Below, in pieces: positions 1 through 8,114 of a stretch of DNA of 64,000 bases. Each line of letters opens with the position of its first letter. Position 1 is the stretch's first letter. Origin of the DNA: Mycobacterium ostraviense (GTDB lineage: Bacteria; Actinomycetota; Actinomycetes; Mycobacteriales; Mycobacteriaceae); NCBI RefSeq assembly GCF_002705925.1, contig NZ_NKRE01000001.1, positions 5,357,681 through 5,421,680 on the forward strand, written 5' to 3'. Below the pieces are notes generated by a model that was not told where the DNA came from, did no database searches, and worked only from the letters and a program-made list of their open reading frames with translations. The position numbers were made by a program, and so were the translations under genes.

Positions 1-1618
1 TTTCGGCCACCAGGTCGGGATCGGTGGCCAAGTCGCCCACCGACGCGTCGGCGGGCTTGCTGTTGCGCTGCTTCCAGCCGACGAACGCCTCCGGGTCGAT
101 GGTGATCAGCGCGCCGATGAACGGCTTGGCATCTCCGACCATCATTGCCTGACTGATCAGCGGGTGTGCCCGCAGCTGGTCCTCCAACACGGCGGGGGCG
201 ACATTCTTACCGCCCGCGGTGACGATGAGCTCCTTCTTGCGGCCGGTGATGCTCAAGAAGCCGTCCTCGTCGATCGCGCCCAGATCACCGGTGCGGAACC
301 AGCCGTCGGTGAAGGCCTCCTCGGTGGCCTGCTGGTTGCGCCAATAGCCGCTGAACACCACGCCGCCACGTACCAACAGCTCCTGGTCGCCAGCGATGCG
401 TAAACTGTTGCCGGGCACCAGCTTTCCGACCGTCCCGATCTTGAGGGCACCAACCTGGTTAACCGTGATCGCCGCGCTGGTCTCGGTCAGGCCGTAGCCC
501 TCGTAGATGGTCAAGCCCACGCCGCGGTAGAAGTGGCCCAGCCGCGCGCCCAACGGCGCACCGCCGGAGACCGCCGCATGGCAGTCACCGCCGAGCGCCG
601 CGCGGAGCTTGTGATAGACCAGCCGGTCGAATAGAGCGTGCATGGCGCGCAGCAGCAGACCCGGGCCGCCGCGGTCGCAGGCCCGGCTCCAATCGACCGC
701 GATCTGCGCGGCGCGTTTGAAGATCGCTCCCTTGCCGTCGTTGACGGCATTCTGCTCGGCGGTGTTGTACACCTTCTCGAAAACCCGGGGCACCGAGACC
801 ACCACCGTGGGTTTGAAAACCCCGAACAGCGGCAGCAGGTTCTTGATGTCGCTGGTGAACCCCACGGTCACTTTGCTGGCGAACGCCGACAGCGTCAGCG
901 ACCGGGCCAGCACGTGGGCGAGCGGCAAAAATACCAGGAGCCGCTGTCCCGGGCACAACAGCGTGGGCAGGCATTCCCGGGTGCCCCGGATCTCGTGGAG
1001 CAGGTTGGAATGCGTGAGCTGACAGCCTTTGGGCCGCCCAGTGGTGCCGGAGGTGTAGATCAGGGTGGCCGCGTCGCCGGCCCGCAGCGCTTCGAGGCGC
1101 GCGGTCAGTTCCGCCGGGTCAACAGACGCGCCCTGCTCGACGAGCTGGTCGAGCGCCTTGCGGCCGGAACCGTCGATATGCAACACCCGGCGCAATGCGG
1201 GCAGGTCACCGGTGAGCTCGGAGACCATCGCGGCATGCGCGTCGGTTTCGGCGAACGCCACGACGGCTTCGGAGTTCTGCAGCACCCAGCGGACCTGCTC
1301 GGCCGACGACGTTTCGTAGATCGGCACCGTGACCGCGCCCACCGCCAGGATGGCCAGGTCCAGGATCGCCCACTCGTAGCGGGTGGCCGAAAAGATCGAC
1401 ACCCGATCACCGGCCCGTACCCCGAGCGCGATCAAACCCAATGCCGCACCACGGATCTGATGCGCCGCCTCGGCGCAGGTCACGTCGGTCCAGACGCCGT
1501 CGACGAGGCGTTGGTAGATGACGTATCCGGGATCGTCGCGCTCGTGCTCAAAGACCATGGCCGCGACGTTGTCGCGCTCGCCGACGGAAAAGCGGGCAGG
1601 GACACTGTACTGACGCAC
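1..1618 (-). CDS. fadD15: Long-chain fatty-acid--CoA ligase FadD15 (3' end beyond window)
   Basis: Activates fatty acids to acyl-CoA via an acyl-adenylate (ANL superfamily). The minus frame is open from a GTG at 1618, which has a GAGG ribosome site about 9 nt upstream, to the window edge. That is 539 codons of a family that is about 600 long. The AMP-binding signature YTSGTTGRPKG lies near 1022-1060, the adenylate motif YEGYGLTETS near 480-520, and the hinge region GRKKELIVTAGGKN near 210-250. The last visible residues, GDLATDPDLVAE, match the late part of M. tuberculosis FadD15. Divergent from the SRPBCC genes. The large plus-strand ORF across it is a codon-bias shadow. Confidence 0.93.
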   Translation of the reverse strand, partial: MRQYSVPARFSVGERDNVAAMVFEHERDDPGYVIYQRLVDGVWTDVTCAEAAHQIRGAALGLIALGVRAGDRVSIFSATRYEWAILDLAILAVGAVTVPIYETSSAEQVRWVLQNSEAVVAFAETDAHAAMVSELTGDLPALRRVLHIDGSGRKALDQLVEQGASVDPAELTARLEALRAGDAATLIYTSGTTGRPKGCQLTHSNLLHEIRGTRECLPTLLCPGQRLLVFLPLAHVLARSLTLSAFASKVTVGFTSDIKNLLPLFGVFKPTVVVSVPRVFEKVYNTAEQNAVNDGKGAIFKRAAQIAVDWSRACDRGGPGLLLRAMHALFDRLVYHKLRAALGGDCHAAVSGGAPLGARLGHFYRGVGLTIYEGYGLTETSAAITVNQVGALKIGTVGKLVPGNSLRIAGDQELLVRGGVVFSGYWRNQQATEEAFTDGWFRTGDLGAIDEDGFLSITGRKKELIVTAGGKNVAPAVLEDQLRAHPLISQAMMVGDAKPFIGALITIDPEAFVGWKQRNSKPADASVGDLATDPDLVAE

Positions 1619-1777
1619 CTTGCTGACCTCGCTCCAACCGATGTTTTTGCGGGTAGATCCCCTCGCCCCAGCCTAACCGGGCATTAGGGGAAGCCAGATG
1701 ATTGCTGGTTTGGTGGCTTTTCCGGACCGAGCCGAGCGCCGTTGGCCGTCGATACGCGGGTGTGTGAAGCTGTGGCT

Positions 1778-2167
1778 ATGAACAGCATCCAGATTGCGGA
1801 CGAGACGTATGTCGCCGCGGATGGCGCACGGGTGGGAGCTGCGATCGCCGACCCGACGAAGTGGCGCCGGTGGTGGCCTGATCTGCGGCTGGAGGTCACC
1901 GAGGACCGCGCCGACAAGGGCATGAGGTGGGCAGTTACCGGCGCCCTGACCGGCACCATGGAAATCTGGCTGGAACCGTCGATGGACGGGGTGGTGCTGC
2001 ACTACTTCCTGCACGCCGAACCGACCGCGGCGGCGGCCTGGCAACTGGCCCGGATGAATCTGGCCAAAATCACCCACCGCCGTCGGGTGGCAGCGAAGAA
2101 AATGGCGTTCGAGGTCAAAACCACAGTGGAACAAGCACGCCCCGTCGGGGTTTCTCCGGTAGTTTAA
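1778..2167 (+). CDS. SRPBCC/polyketide cyclase-like hypothetical protein (Rv2186c-like)
   Basis: Small 129-residue protein whose sequence resembles mycobacterial Rv2186c. The visible features are a WRRWWPDLRL segment near the N terminus, a hydrophobic beta stretch (TGTMEIWLEP, VVLHYFLHAEP) and a basic C-terminal helix (THRRRVAAKKMAFEVK). This is consistent with a helix-grip lipid-binding fold like the next gene. The start is the ATG at 1778 (MNSIQIADETYVAAD); an upstream GTG in frame would add 12 residues without family support. It is the first of a run of plus-strand genes through the acyltransferase. No catalytic residue can be assigned, so the function is unknown. Confidence 0.8.
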   Translation: MNSIQIADETYVAADGARVGAAIADPTKWRRWWPDLRLEVTEDRADKGMRWAVTGALTGTMEIWLEPSMDGVVLHYFLHAEPTAAAAWQLARMNLAKITHRRRVAAKKMAFEVKTTVEQARPVGVSPVV

Positions 2168-2288
2168 CCGGGTCGAGTGGGCTCGAGTGGGGCTCAAGCT
2201 GGGCATCGGGAGTAGCGTTTGTGCCGAATGGCGGGTATTCCCGAGGAATCGACGCGCAGTGCGAGGAAACGGGAAAGGGATTTGCCAG

Positions 2289-2726
2289 GTGGCGGACAAG
2301 ACGAGGCAGACGATCTACATCGACGCGGCTCCGGGCGAGGTGATGAAGGCGATCGCCGACATCGAGGCTTACCCGGAATGGATTTCGGAGTACAAGGAAG
2401 TCGAGGTCCTGGAGGCTGACGACGAGGGATACCCGCAACGGGCCCGGATGTTGATGGACGCAACCATCTTCAGGGACACCTTGATCATGGCATACCAGTG
2501 GCCGGCGGACCGCCAGTCGCTGAGCTGGACTCTGGAATCCAGCTCCCTGCTGAAGTCTCTCGAAGGTTCATATATCTTGGAGCCCAACGGTTCTGGAACT
2601 GACGTGACCTATGAGCTCGCCGTCGACCTCGCCGTCCCGATGATCGGGATGCTCAAGCGCAAAGCCGAACGCAGGTTGATAGACGGCGCGTTGAAGGATC
2701 TGAAGAAACGAGTCGAGGCTGAGTGA
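2289..2726 (+). CDS. TB16.3: Polyketide cyclase/SRPBCC protein TB16.3 (Rv2185c-like)
   Basis: A 145-residue START/SRPBCC-type protein of about 16 kDa, very close to M. tuberculosis TB16.3. It opens ADKTRQTIYIDAAPGEVMKA and carries EAYPEWISEYKEVEVLE and a C-terminal helix MLKRKAERRLIDGALKDLKKR typical of the coenzyme Q-binding/START-like fold. The start is the GTG at 2289, preceded by a GGAAAGG ribosome site; a longer in-frame ORF from 2187 adds an unsupported leader. Its stop almost abuts the ArsA-like gene, so the two are probably cotranscribed. The ligand is unknown, a hydrophobic molecule by family inference. Confidence 0.88.
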   Translation: MADKTRQTIYIDAAPGEVMKAIADIEAYPEWISEYKEVEVLEADDEGYPQRARMLMDATIFRDTLIMAYQWPADRQSLSWTLESSSLLKSLEGSYILEPNGSGTDVTYELAVDLAVPMIGMLKRKAERRLIDGALKDLKKRVEAE

Positions 2727-2731
2727 GTCCA

Positions 2732-3996
2732 GTGAATTCCGGGCGTCAGCCCCGGCCCGGATCAGTCTCTTCGTCGGTAAAGGCGGGGTAGGAAAATCCA
2801 CACTGGCGGCCGCCACCGCAGTGTGCGATGCCGGTGCTGGTCAGCGAGTGCTGCTGGTATCCACCGACCAGGCGCACTCGCTCGGTGATGTGCTGGGCAT
2901 CTCGGTGCCGCCGACCGGCCGGGGCGAGCCGGTCCGCGTTCTCGCCGATCTCGAAACCGGGCGATCCGGGTCCGACGGCGGTTTCCTCGACGCCTTGGCG
3001 CTGGACACCTTGGCGCTGCTCGAGGACCGGTGGCGAGACGTCGTCGACGCCTTGGACCGGCGATTCCCCGGTTCCGAGCTGAGTAGCGTTGCGCCAGAGG
3101 AACTCTCGGCGTTGCCCGGGATTCAGGAGGTGCTCGGGCTGCAGGCCGTCGGCGAGCTTGCCACCAGCGGACGTTGGGATCGCGTCGTCGTCGACTGCGC
3201 GTCGACCGCGGATGCGCTGCGAATGTTGACGCTGCCGGCGACCTTCGGACTCTACGTGGAGCGCGCGTGGCCGCGGCATCGCAGGCTCGCCATCGATGAC
3301 AACCGATCCGCTGCACTGGTGGAGTTGCTGGAGCGCACCAGCGCCAGCGTGGACCGGCTCAGCGCCTTGCTGACCGATGGTGACCTGGTCGGCGCGCATC
3401 TGGTGCTGACTCCGGAGCGGGTGGTAGCGGCCGAGGCGGCCCGCACGCTGGGTTCATTGGCGCTGATGGGCATACGCGTCGAAGAGCTGCTGGTCAATCA
3501 GGTCCTGGTCCGGGACGAGACCTACGAGTACCGCAGCCTGCCCGACCACCCGGCCTTCTACTGGTATGCCGAACGCATCGCCGAGCAACGCGCCGTCCTG
3601 GAAGAACTCGACGCCACCATCGGTGACCTGGCGCTGGTGCTGGTTCCGCACCTGTCCGGCGAGCCGATCGGCCCCAAGGCGCTGGGCGGTCTGCTCGACG
3701 GTGCCCGCCGCCGCCGAGGGTCGGCGCCGCCGGGTCCGCTGCGGCCTATTGTGGACCTGGAATCCGGGTCGGGGCTTGAGTCGGTATATCGTCTGCGGCT
3801 AGCGTTGCCCCAGCTCGATCCCGGTTCGCTGGCGCTGGGCCGCGCAGACGACGACCTGATCATCAGTGCTGGCGGGGTGCGGCGCAGAGTTCGGTTGGCG
3901 TCCGTACTGCGCAGATGCACGGTGCTGGACGCGCAACTGCGGGGCAGCGAGCTAACCGTTCGATTTCGACCCAATCCGGAGGTGTGGCCGACGTGA
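2732..3996 (+). CDS. ArsA/MinD-type P-loop ATPase (Rv2184c-like), apparent frameshift near the start
   Basis: Anion-pump/Get3-class ATPase. The deviant Walker A, FVGKGGVGKSTLAAATAV, is encoded at about 2770-2823, followed by the STDQAHSLGDV switch I-like segment that is diagnostic of ArsA/Get3 proteins. The body continues to 3996. The P-loop frame has no ATG, GTG or TTG upstream of the GTG at 2821, which lies inside the domain. A natural start, the GTG at 2732 (VNSGRQPRP), is in another frame. One extra base in the C/G run at about 2750-2761 would join them into VNSGRQPRPRISLFVGKGG. The gene is therefore frameshifted, or the run is misread. It is 4-nt coupled to the next gene. Confidence 0.8.
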
Positions 3997-4394
3997 CCGG
4001 GGTTCATACCGAGGTTGGTCCCGAACTGCGCAAGCTTGCACAGGCAATCCTGGATGCGATCGACCCCGCGATGCGCGCCGCGGCCGCGATGGCATCCGGG
4101 TCGACCGGTGGCAAAGCGGCCGCCAAGTGCCAACAGGTGTGGTGTCCGGTATGTGCACTGGCGGCGGTGGTCGGTGGCGAACAGCACCCGTTGCTGACGG
4201 TGATCGCCAACCACAGTGTCGCTTTGCTCAACGTGATTCGCGCCATGGTCGACGACATTGATCGATCGGCAAAACCGCCGCCGGAGGATCCGCCCGGCGG
4301 CGGCCTCACCAGCGAGACACCGCCGGAGAACGGGTCCGCGGACCCGGGTGCGAAAACGCGCTACCAGCCCATCCCGGTGAGTTTGCAGGAGTGA
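3993..4394 (+). CDS. Conserved hypothetical protein (Rv2183c-like)
   Basis: A 133-residue actinobacterial protein of unknown function. Its central segment holds two CxxC-like cysteine positions (KCQQVWCPVCALAAV), which could bind a metal or a cluster. It ends in a proline/glycine-rich tail with the terminal RYQPIPVSLQE. The start is the GTG at 3993 (VTGVHTEVG), 10 nt after a GGAGG at 3978-3982, and it overlaps the ArsA-like stop by 4 nt (GTGA). The coupling to an ArsA/Get3-like ATPase is conserved in M. tuberculosis as I recall it, suggesting a shared task, but no function can be given. Confidence 0.82.
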   Translation: MTGVHTEVGPELRKLAQAILDAIDPAMRAAAAMASGSTGGKAAAKCQQVWCPVCALAAVVGGEQHPLLTVIANHSVALLNVIRAMVDDIDRSAKPPPEDPPGGGLTSETPPENGSADPGAKTRYQPIPVSLQE

Positions 4395-4481
4395 GCCGCC
4401 GCCCGGCGCAGGTGGTCGCAGCCACGGCAGATGGGTACAGTTGGCCCAGACATTGTTCCGGTGCGGGCGAGAGGGAGGGCC

Positions 4482-5219
4482 ATGTGGTACTACCTTTTCA
4501 AGTACGTTTTCATGGGCCCGCTATTCATTTTGCTCGGCCGGCCGAAAATTGAAGGCGCGGAAAACATTCCGAGTTCCGGGCCGGCGATCCTCGCCAGTAA
4601 CCACCTTGCCGTGGCGGACAGCTTCTACCTTCCGTTGGTAGTGCGCCGCCGGATCACCTTTCTGGCAAAGGCCGAATACTTCACCGGCACCGGGCTCAAG
4701 GGCTGGATCAACCGCTGGTTCTACAGCGTCTCCGGGCAGGTGCCCATCGACCGCACCAACGCCGACTCCGCACAAGCAGCGCTGGAAACCGCGGAACGTC
4801 TCTTGCGCCGGGGCAAGTTGCTCGGCATGTACCCCGAAGGCACCCGGTCGCCCGACGGTCGCCTCTACAAGGGAAAGACCGGCCTGGCGCGGCTGGCGCT
4901 GCACACCGGGGTTCCGGTGATTCCGGTGGCGATGATCGGCACCAACGTCGTCAACCCCCCGGGCAAGAAGATGTTGCGGTTCGGCCGGGTGACCGTTCGT
5001 TTCGGCAAGCCGATGGACTTCACCCGGTTCGAGGGACTGGCCGGCAACCACTTCATCGAGCGGGCCGTCACCGACGAGGTGATGTACGAGCTGATGGAGC
5101 TGTCCGGTCAGGAGTACGTCGATATCTACGCGGCCAGCGTCAAAGGCGGCAGCAACGGTGCCGGGGCTCATCCCGGTCCGCAGGACGCCGCCAGGATCCC
5201 CGAGACCGCTGCCGGCTGA
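4482..5219 (+). CDS. 1-acyl-sn-glycerol-3-phosphate acyltransferase family protein (Rv2182c-like)
   Basis: PlsC-family acyltransferase of 245 residues, expected to acylate a lysophospholipid or phosphatidylinositol mannoside at the inner membrane. The catalytic HX4D motif is seen in NHLAVADSFYL and the substrate motif in MYPEGTRSPDGRLYKGKTG, with PVIPVAMIGTN following. A hydrophobic N terminus (WYYLFKYVFMGPLFILL) anchors it. The start is the ATG at 4482 behind GAGGGAGGG. It is tail to tail with the minus-strand mannosyltransferase gene (stops at 5219 and 5220), which fits a phosphoglycolipid/LAM neighbourhood. The exact acceptor is not visible from sequence. Confidence 0.9.
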   Translation: MWYYLFKYVFMGPLFILLGRPKIEGAENIPSSGPAILASNHLAVADSFYLPLVVRRRITFLAKAEYFTGTGLKGWINRWFYSVSGQVPIDRTNADSAQAALETAERLLRRGKLLGMYPEGTRSPDGRLYKGKTGLARLALHTGVPVIPVAMIGTNVVNPPGKKMLRFGRVTVRFGKPMDFTRFEGLAGNHFIERAVTDEVMYELMELSGQEYVDIYAASVKGGSNGAGAHPGPQDAARIPETAAG

Positions 5220-6506
5220 TCAGGCCGCGGCCGTCGACACCGGGGTCCGCCCCGGCTCGGGCGAGCGCTCCGTCGTCAGCCGGGTGGTTACGGTGAGGCC
5301 GGCAACGACGATGACCGCCAGCGCCCACCACACGTAGGACATCCCGGCGAGTTGACGCCACCAACCCGCGGTGGCCTCCCGGTGCTTGGGCAGCAGATCG
5401 ATCGGCGCCCATCTCATCAGCGCCACCCCGGCGGCGGTAACCACGGCCAGCGCCGCATTTCGCCGCCGCCAGGCCAACACCCCGGTCACCAGAACCGCCG
5501 GCAGCATCCACACCCAGTGGTGGGACCACGAAACCGGTGAAACCACCAACCCGAACAACGCCACGCAAATCACGGCCAGGGCCGGTTCGTCGGCCCGCAG
5601 CACTCGGCGCATCGCCCATACCGTCGCAACCAGCACCACCAGCGACAGGACCACCCACAGCAGGAAGCTTTCGTGCTCGCCGATCGGCAGCCGGGCCAGC
5701 GCACCCGCGATGTTCTGGTCGGTGTTCAACGAAGCCGAACCGATCCGGTCGGTGTGGTGCAGGGTATGGGTCCAGTACTCGCGGGAATCACGCCACGCCA
5801 GCGCGAAGCCGGCCAGCGTCGCAGCCGCGAAGGACGCCAGGGCTGTCAGCGCCGCCCGGCCGTCCCGGCGCAGCAGGAAGTAGAGCAGAAACACCGCCGG
5901 AGTCAGTTTCAGTGCCATCCCCAAGCCGAGCAGCAGGCCCCGCGGCCACGGCGTGCGGCGCGGGAAACAATCCAAGATCACCAAGGTCATCAGCACGGCG
6001 TTGATCTGGCCGAAGGCGAAGTTGGAGCTCAGCGGCTCCAGCCAGATCGACGCCGGAGCCACGATGATCACCGCCAACCACAGCCGGCGCACCCAGGCCG
6101 GCCCGGGCAGCAGCGTCGAAGTGGGCCATACATTCAGACCGGTCAGCACGACCACCGTCGAGGCGATCAGCACCACCAGCGTCAGCAGCGTGATCGCGAT
6201 GCTGGCGGCCGGCATCTTCAACCAGGCGAACGGGCTGAACACCACCGCGGCCAGCGGAGGGTAGGTGAACGGCAGGTCCAGCCCGATGGGTGTGTGGAAC
6301 TTCACGTCGCCGCTGTACAGCGGACGCCCGTCCAACCAGGCCTGACCGCCCATCTGATAGATGTCGATGTCGATGCGGTAGGGGATGTGTCCGAACAACT
6401 TCCAGGCCACGTAGCCCAGTGCCCCGGCGGCCACCAGCCCAAGCAGGCACCATAACGAGACCCGCCCGAGTCGACTGCCCAGCTCGGGCGACCGCCATGT
6501 ACTCAT
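5220..6506 (-). CDS. Polytopic alpha-(1->2)-mannosyltransferase, GT87 family (Rv2181-like)
   Basis: Integral-membrane GT-C glycosyltransferase, 428 residues. The orthologue Rv2181 is known to add alpha(1->2)-mannose branches and caps to lipomannan and lipoarabinomannan using polyprenyl-phosphate mannose. About ten hydrophobic segments alternate with loops. The first extracytoplasmic loop has PYRIDIDIYQMGGQAWLDG, containing the acidic residues typical of GT-C catalytic loops, and the segment FAFGQINAVLMTLVILD follows later. The start ATG at 6506 gives MSTWRSPELGSRLG. It converges with the acyltransferase gene. Together with MptA in this window it places two mannan-building enzymes in one neighbourhood. 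Confidence 0.88.
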   Translation of the reverse strand: MSTWRSPELGSRLGRVSLWCLLGLVAAGALGYVAWKLFGHIPYRIDIDIYQMGGQAWLDGRPLYSGDVKFHTPIGLDLPFTYPPLAAVVFSPFAWLKMPAASIAITLLTLVVLIASTVVVLTGLNVWPTSTLLPGPAWVRRLWLAVIIVAPASIWLEPLSSNFAFGQINAVLMTLVILDCFPRRTPWPRGLLLGLGMALKLTPAVFLLYFLLRRDGRAALTALASFAAATLAGFALAWRDSREYWTHTLHHTDRIGSASLNTDQNIAGALARLPIGEHESFLLWVVLSLVVLVATVWAMRRVLRADEPALAVICVALFGLVVSPVSWSHHWVWMLPAVLVTGVLAWRRRNAALAVVTAAGVALMRWAPIDLLPKHREATAGWWRQLAGMSYVWWALAVIVVAGLTVTTRLTTERSPEPGRTPVSTAAA

Positions 6507-6626
6507 GTCAAAGACAGCCTAATCGTTACCGAGGCGGTCGCTTGCCGCCACAGCGCGGCTCAGGCCGCTTAGGCCTCGCCTGCGTCGGCCGGCGTAGTTT
6601 TTGCGGAGTGCTCCAATGGCTGCAGC

Positions 6627-7453
6627 ATGACTGCCCCTGCTGTGCTGCCTGGTCGCCTTTATCCTGACCTTTTTTGTGACGCGCACCTTCGCCCGCATCA
6701 TCCGTCGCCGCCCCGGCGATGCGCCACCGCCCAGCTGGTGGCAGCCTCGCAATATCTACATCGGGTCCGTGCACGTCCACCACGTGGCTTTCGGCGTGCT
6801 GGTGGTGATGGTCTCCGGGCGGGCGCTGGTGACGCTGTCCGTCGGCGGACGCGCACCCGAGTTCGCGGTGTCGGCGACATTTTTCGGAATCGGCGCGGCA
6901 CTGGTGCTCGACGAGTACGCGTTGATCCTGCATCTGTCCGATGTCTACTGGGAGGAAGACGGACGCACCTCGGTGGACGCGGTTCGCCGCCGTAGCCGTG
7001 GCGGGGTTGTTGACCCTGGGATTCCATCCGCTGATGTTTGTCCTGACGATCTGGTCGGACACCAATTCCGTGATATGGCATGCCGCGCTGGTCGGCGGCG
7101 TGCTGCTGACGCTGCCGCTGGCGGTGGTGGTCCTGTTCAAGGGCAAGGTGTGGACGGGGCTGCTCGGCATGTCCATGGTGGTGCTGCTGATCGTCGGCGC
7201 GATCCGGTTGTCGCGTCCGCATGCCCCGTGAGCACGGTGGCGATACAGCGCCCGGCCGGACAAGATGCGCCGTGCCCTGCAGCGTGAACGTATACCCTGC
7301 GCCGCCCCGTGGTACGGGCCACGCTGTGACTGCAATGTGCGATCGCCGGAACCCCGCGTGGCCCGACGAACATGCCGTGGACGCCCGGTTGGACCTCGAC
7401 TCCATCCCGCGCCACCGCCGAAGGCTGCCGAACGCCTGCTGACCGCGCGATAG
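6627..7453 (+). pseudogene. Degraded membrane protein gene (Rv2180c-like), several lesions
   Basis: Remnant of a polytopic membrane protein related to Rv2180c. (1) An ATG at 6627 reads MTAP and then leaves frame; one more C in the run at 6633-6636 would continue into PLLCCLVAFILTFFVTRTFARIIRR. (2) The frame with GSVHVHHVAFGV and LHLSDVYWEEDGRTSVDA breaks at about 6978-6984, and the protein resumes in another frame as FAAVAVAGLLTLGFHPLMF. (3) At 7229-7231 a TGA interrupts RPHAP/ARWRYSARPDKMRRALQRE, where the family has a tryptophan as I recall it. (4) A further shift near 7310-7330 would restore an acidic tail (WPDEHAVDARLD). Longest intact pieces: 6676-7287 and 6941-7231. Confidence 0.72.
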
Positions 7454-7463
7454 CCTGCCCGGA

Positions 7464-7477
7464 TAAACTGCGATGTG
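7464..7477 (+). promoter_or_regulatory. Putative -10 box for a leaderless exonuclease transcript
   Basis: TAAACT at 7464-7469 fits the mycobacterial TANNNT -10 element and lies 5 nt before the GTG start at 7475, so transcription would begin at or next to the start codon. No ribosome binding site is present upstream of the GTG, which agrees with a leaderless mRNA. No convincing -35 is visible. Sequence inference only. Confidence 0.4.
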
Positions 7478-8062
7478 CGGTACTTCTATGACACCGAATT
7501 CATCGAAGACGGCCGCACCATCGAGTTGATCTCCATCGGGATGGTCGCCGAGGACGGCCGCGAGTACTACGCCGTCTCCACGGAGTTCGACCCCCAGCGT
7601 GCCGGCAGCTGGGTTCGCTCCCATGTCCTGCCGAAGCTGCCGTCGCCGGGTTCGCAGCTGTGGCGCTCACGCCGGCAGATCCGTGCCGACCTGGAGGAGT
7701 TCCTCGGTGTGGGCGGCGACGACCCGATCGAGCTGTGGGCCTGGGTGGGCGCCTACGACCACGTCGCGCTGTGTCAGTTGTGGGGTCCGATGCCGGAGCT
7801 GCCAACGGCGATACCTCGCTTCACTAGGGAACTGCGGCAACTATGGGAGGACCGCGGATGCCCGCGCCTGCCGGCGCGGTCGCGTGATGCTCACGACGCG
7901 CTGGTCGACGCGCGCGACCAGTTGCGACGATTCCGGATCATCACTTCGGTCGGCAACGCCGGCCCGCGTCCGGCCCGGGGTGGGAGCACGCCCCGCGGCT
8001 CCCGCGTGCGGGCGGTGAGCGGGCCAGACCGGCGACCAGACCCGGCAGGCGGACCGTATTGA
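7475..8062 (+). CDS. 3'-5' exoribonuclease, DEDD superfamily (Rv2179c-like)
   Basis: RNase T-like 3'-5' exoribonuclease. The orthologue Rv2179c has a solved structure and founded a DEDD-type group. Acidic catalytic residues are visible in FYDTEFIEDG (first DxE), in WAWVGAYDHVALCQLWG (middle D) and in HDALVDARDQLRRF (HxxxxD). The protein has 195 residues, about 27 more than the ~168 I recall for M. tuberculosis; the excess is a Gly/Pro/Arg-rich tail after the catalytic core and may be disordered. The GTG start at 7475 gives MRYFYDTEFIEDGR. It sits upstream of aroG, separated by a 52-nt gap. Confidence 0.87.
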   Translation: MRYFYDTEFIEDGRTIELISIGMVAEDGREYYAVSTEFDPQRAGSWVRSHVLPKLPSPGSQLWRSRRQIRADLEEFLGVGGDDPIELWAWVGAYDHVALCQLWGPMPELPTAIPRFTRELRQLWEDRGCPRLPARSRDAHDALVDARDQLRRFRIITSVGNAGPRPARGGSTPRGSRVRAVSGPDRRPDPAGGPY

Positions 8063-8114
8063 CGGCGACGTTCGCCCTGATCAGCGCAAGCCTCAACCCG
8101 GTTACCATGTACCG

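Noticed and set aside
638..1687. 349-aa plus-strand ORF across fadD15
   Set aside because: Exactly antisense to the well-supported FadD15 frame; Arg/Gly-rich and without family resemblance. A GC-bias shadow.
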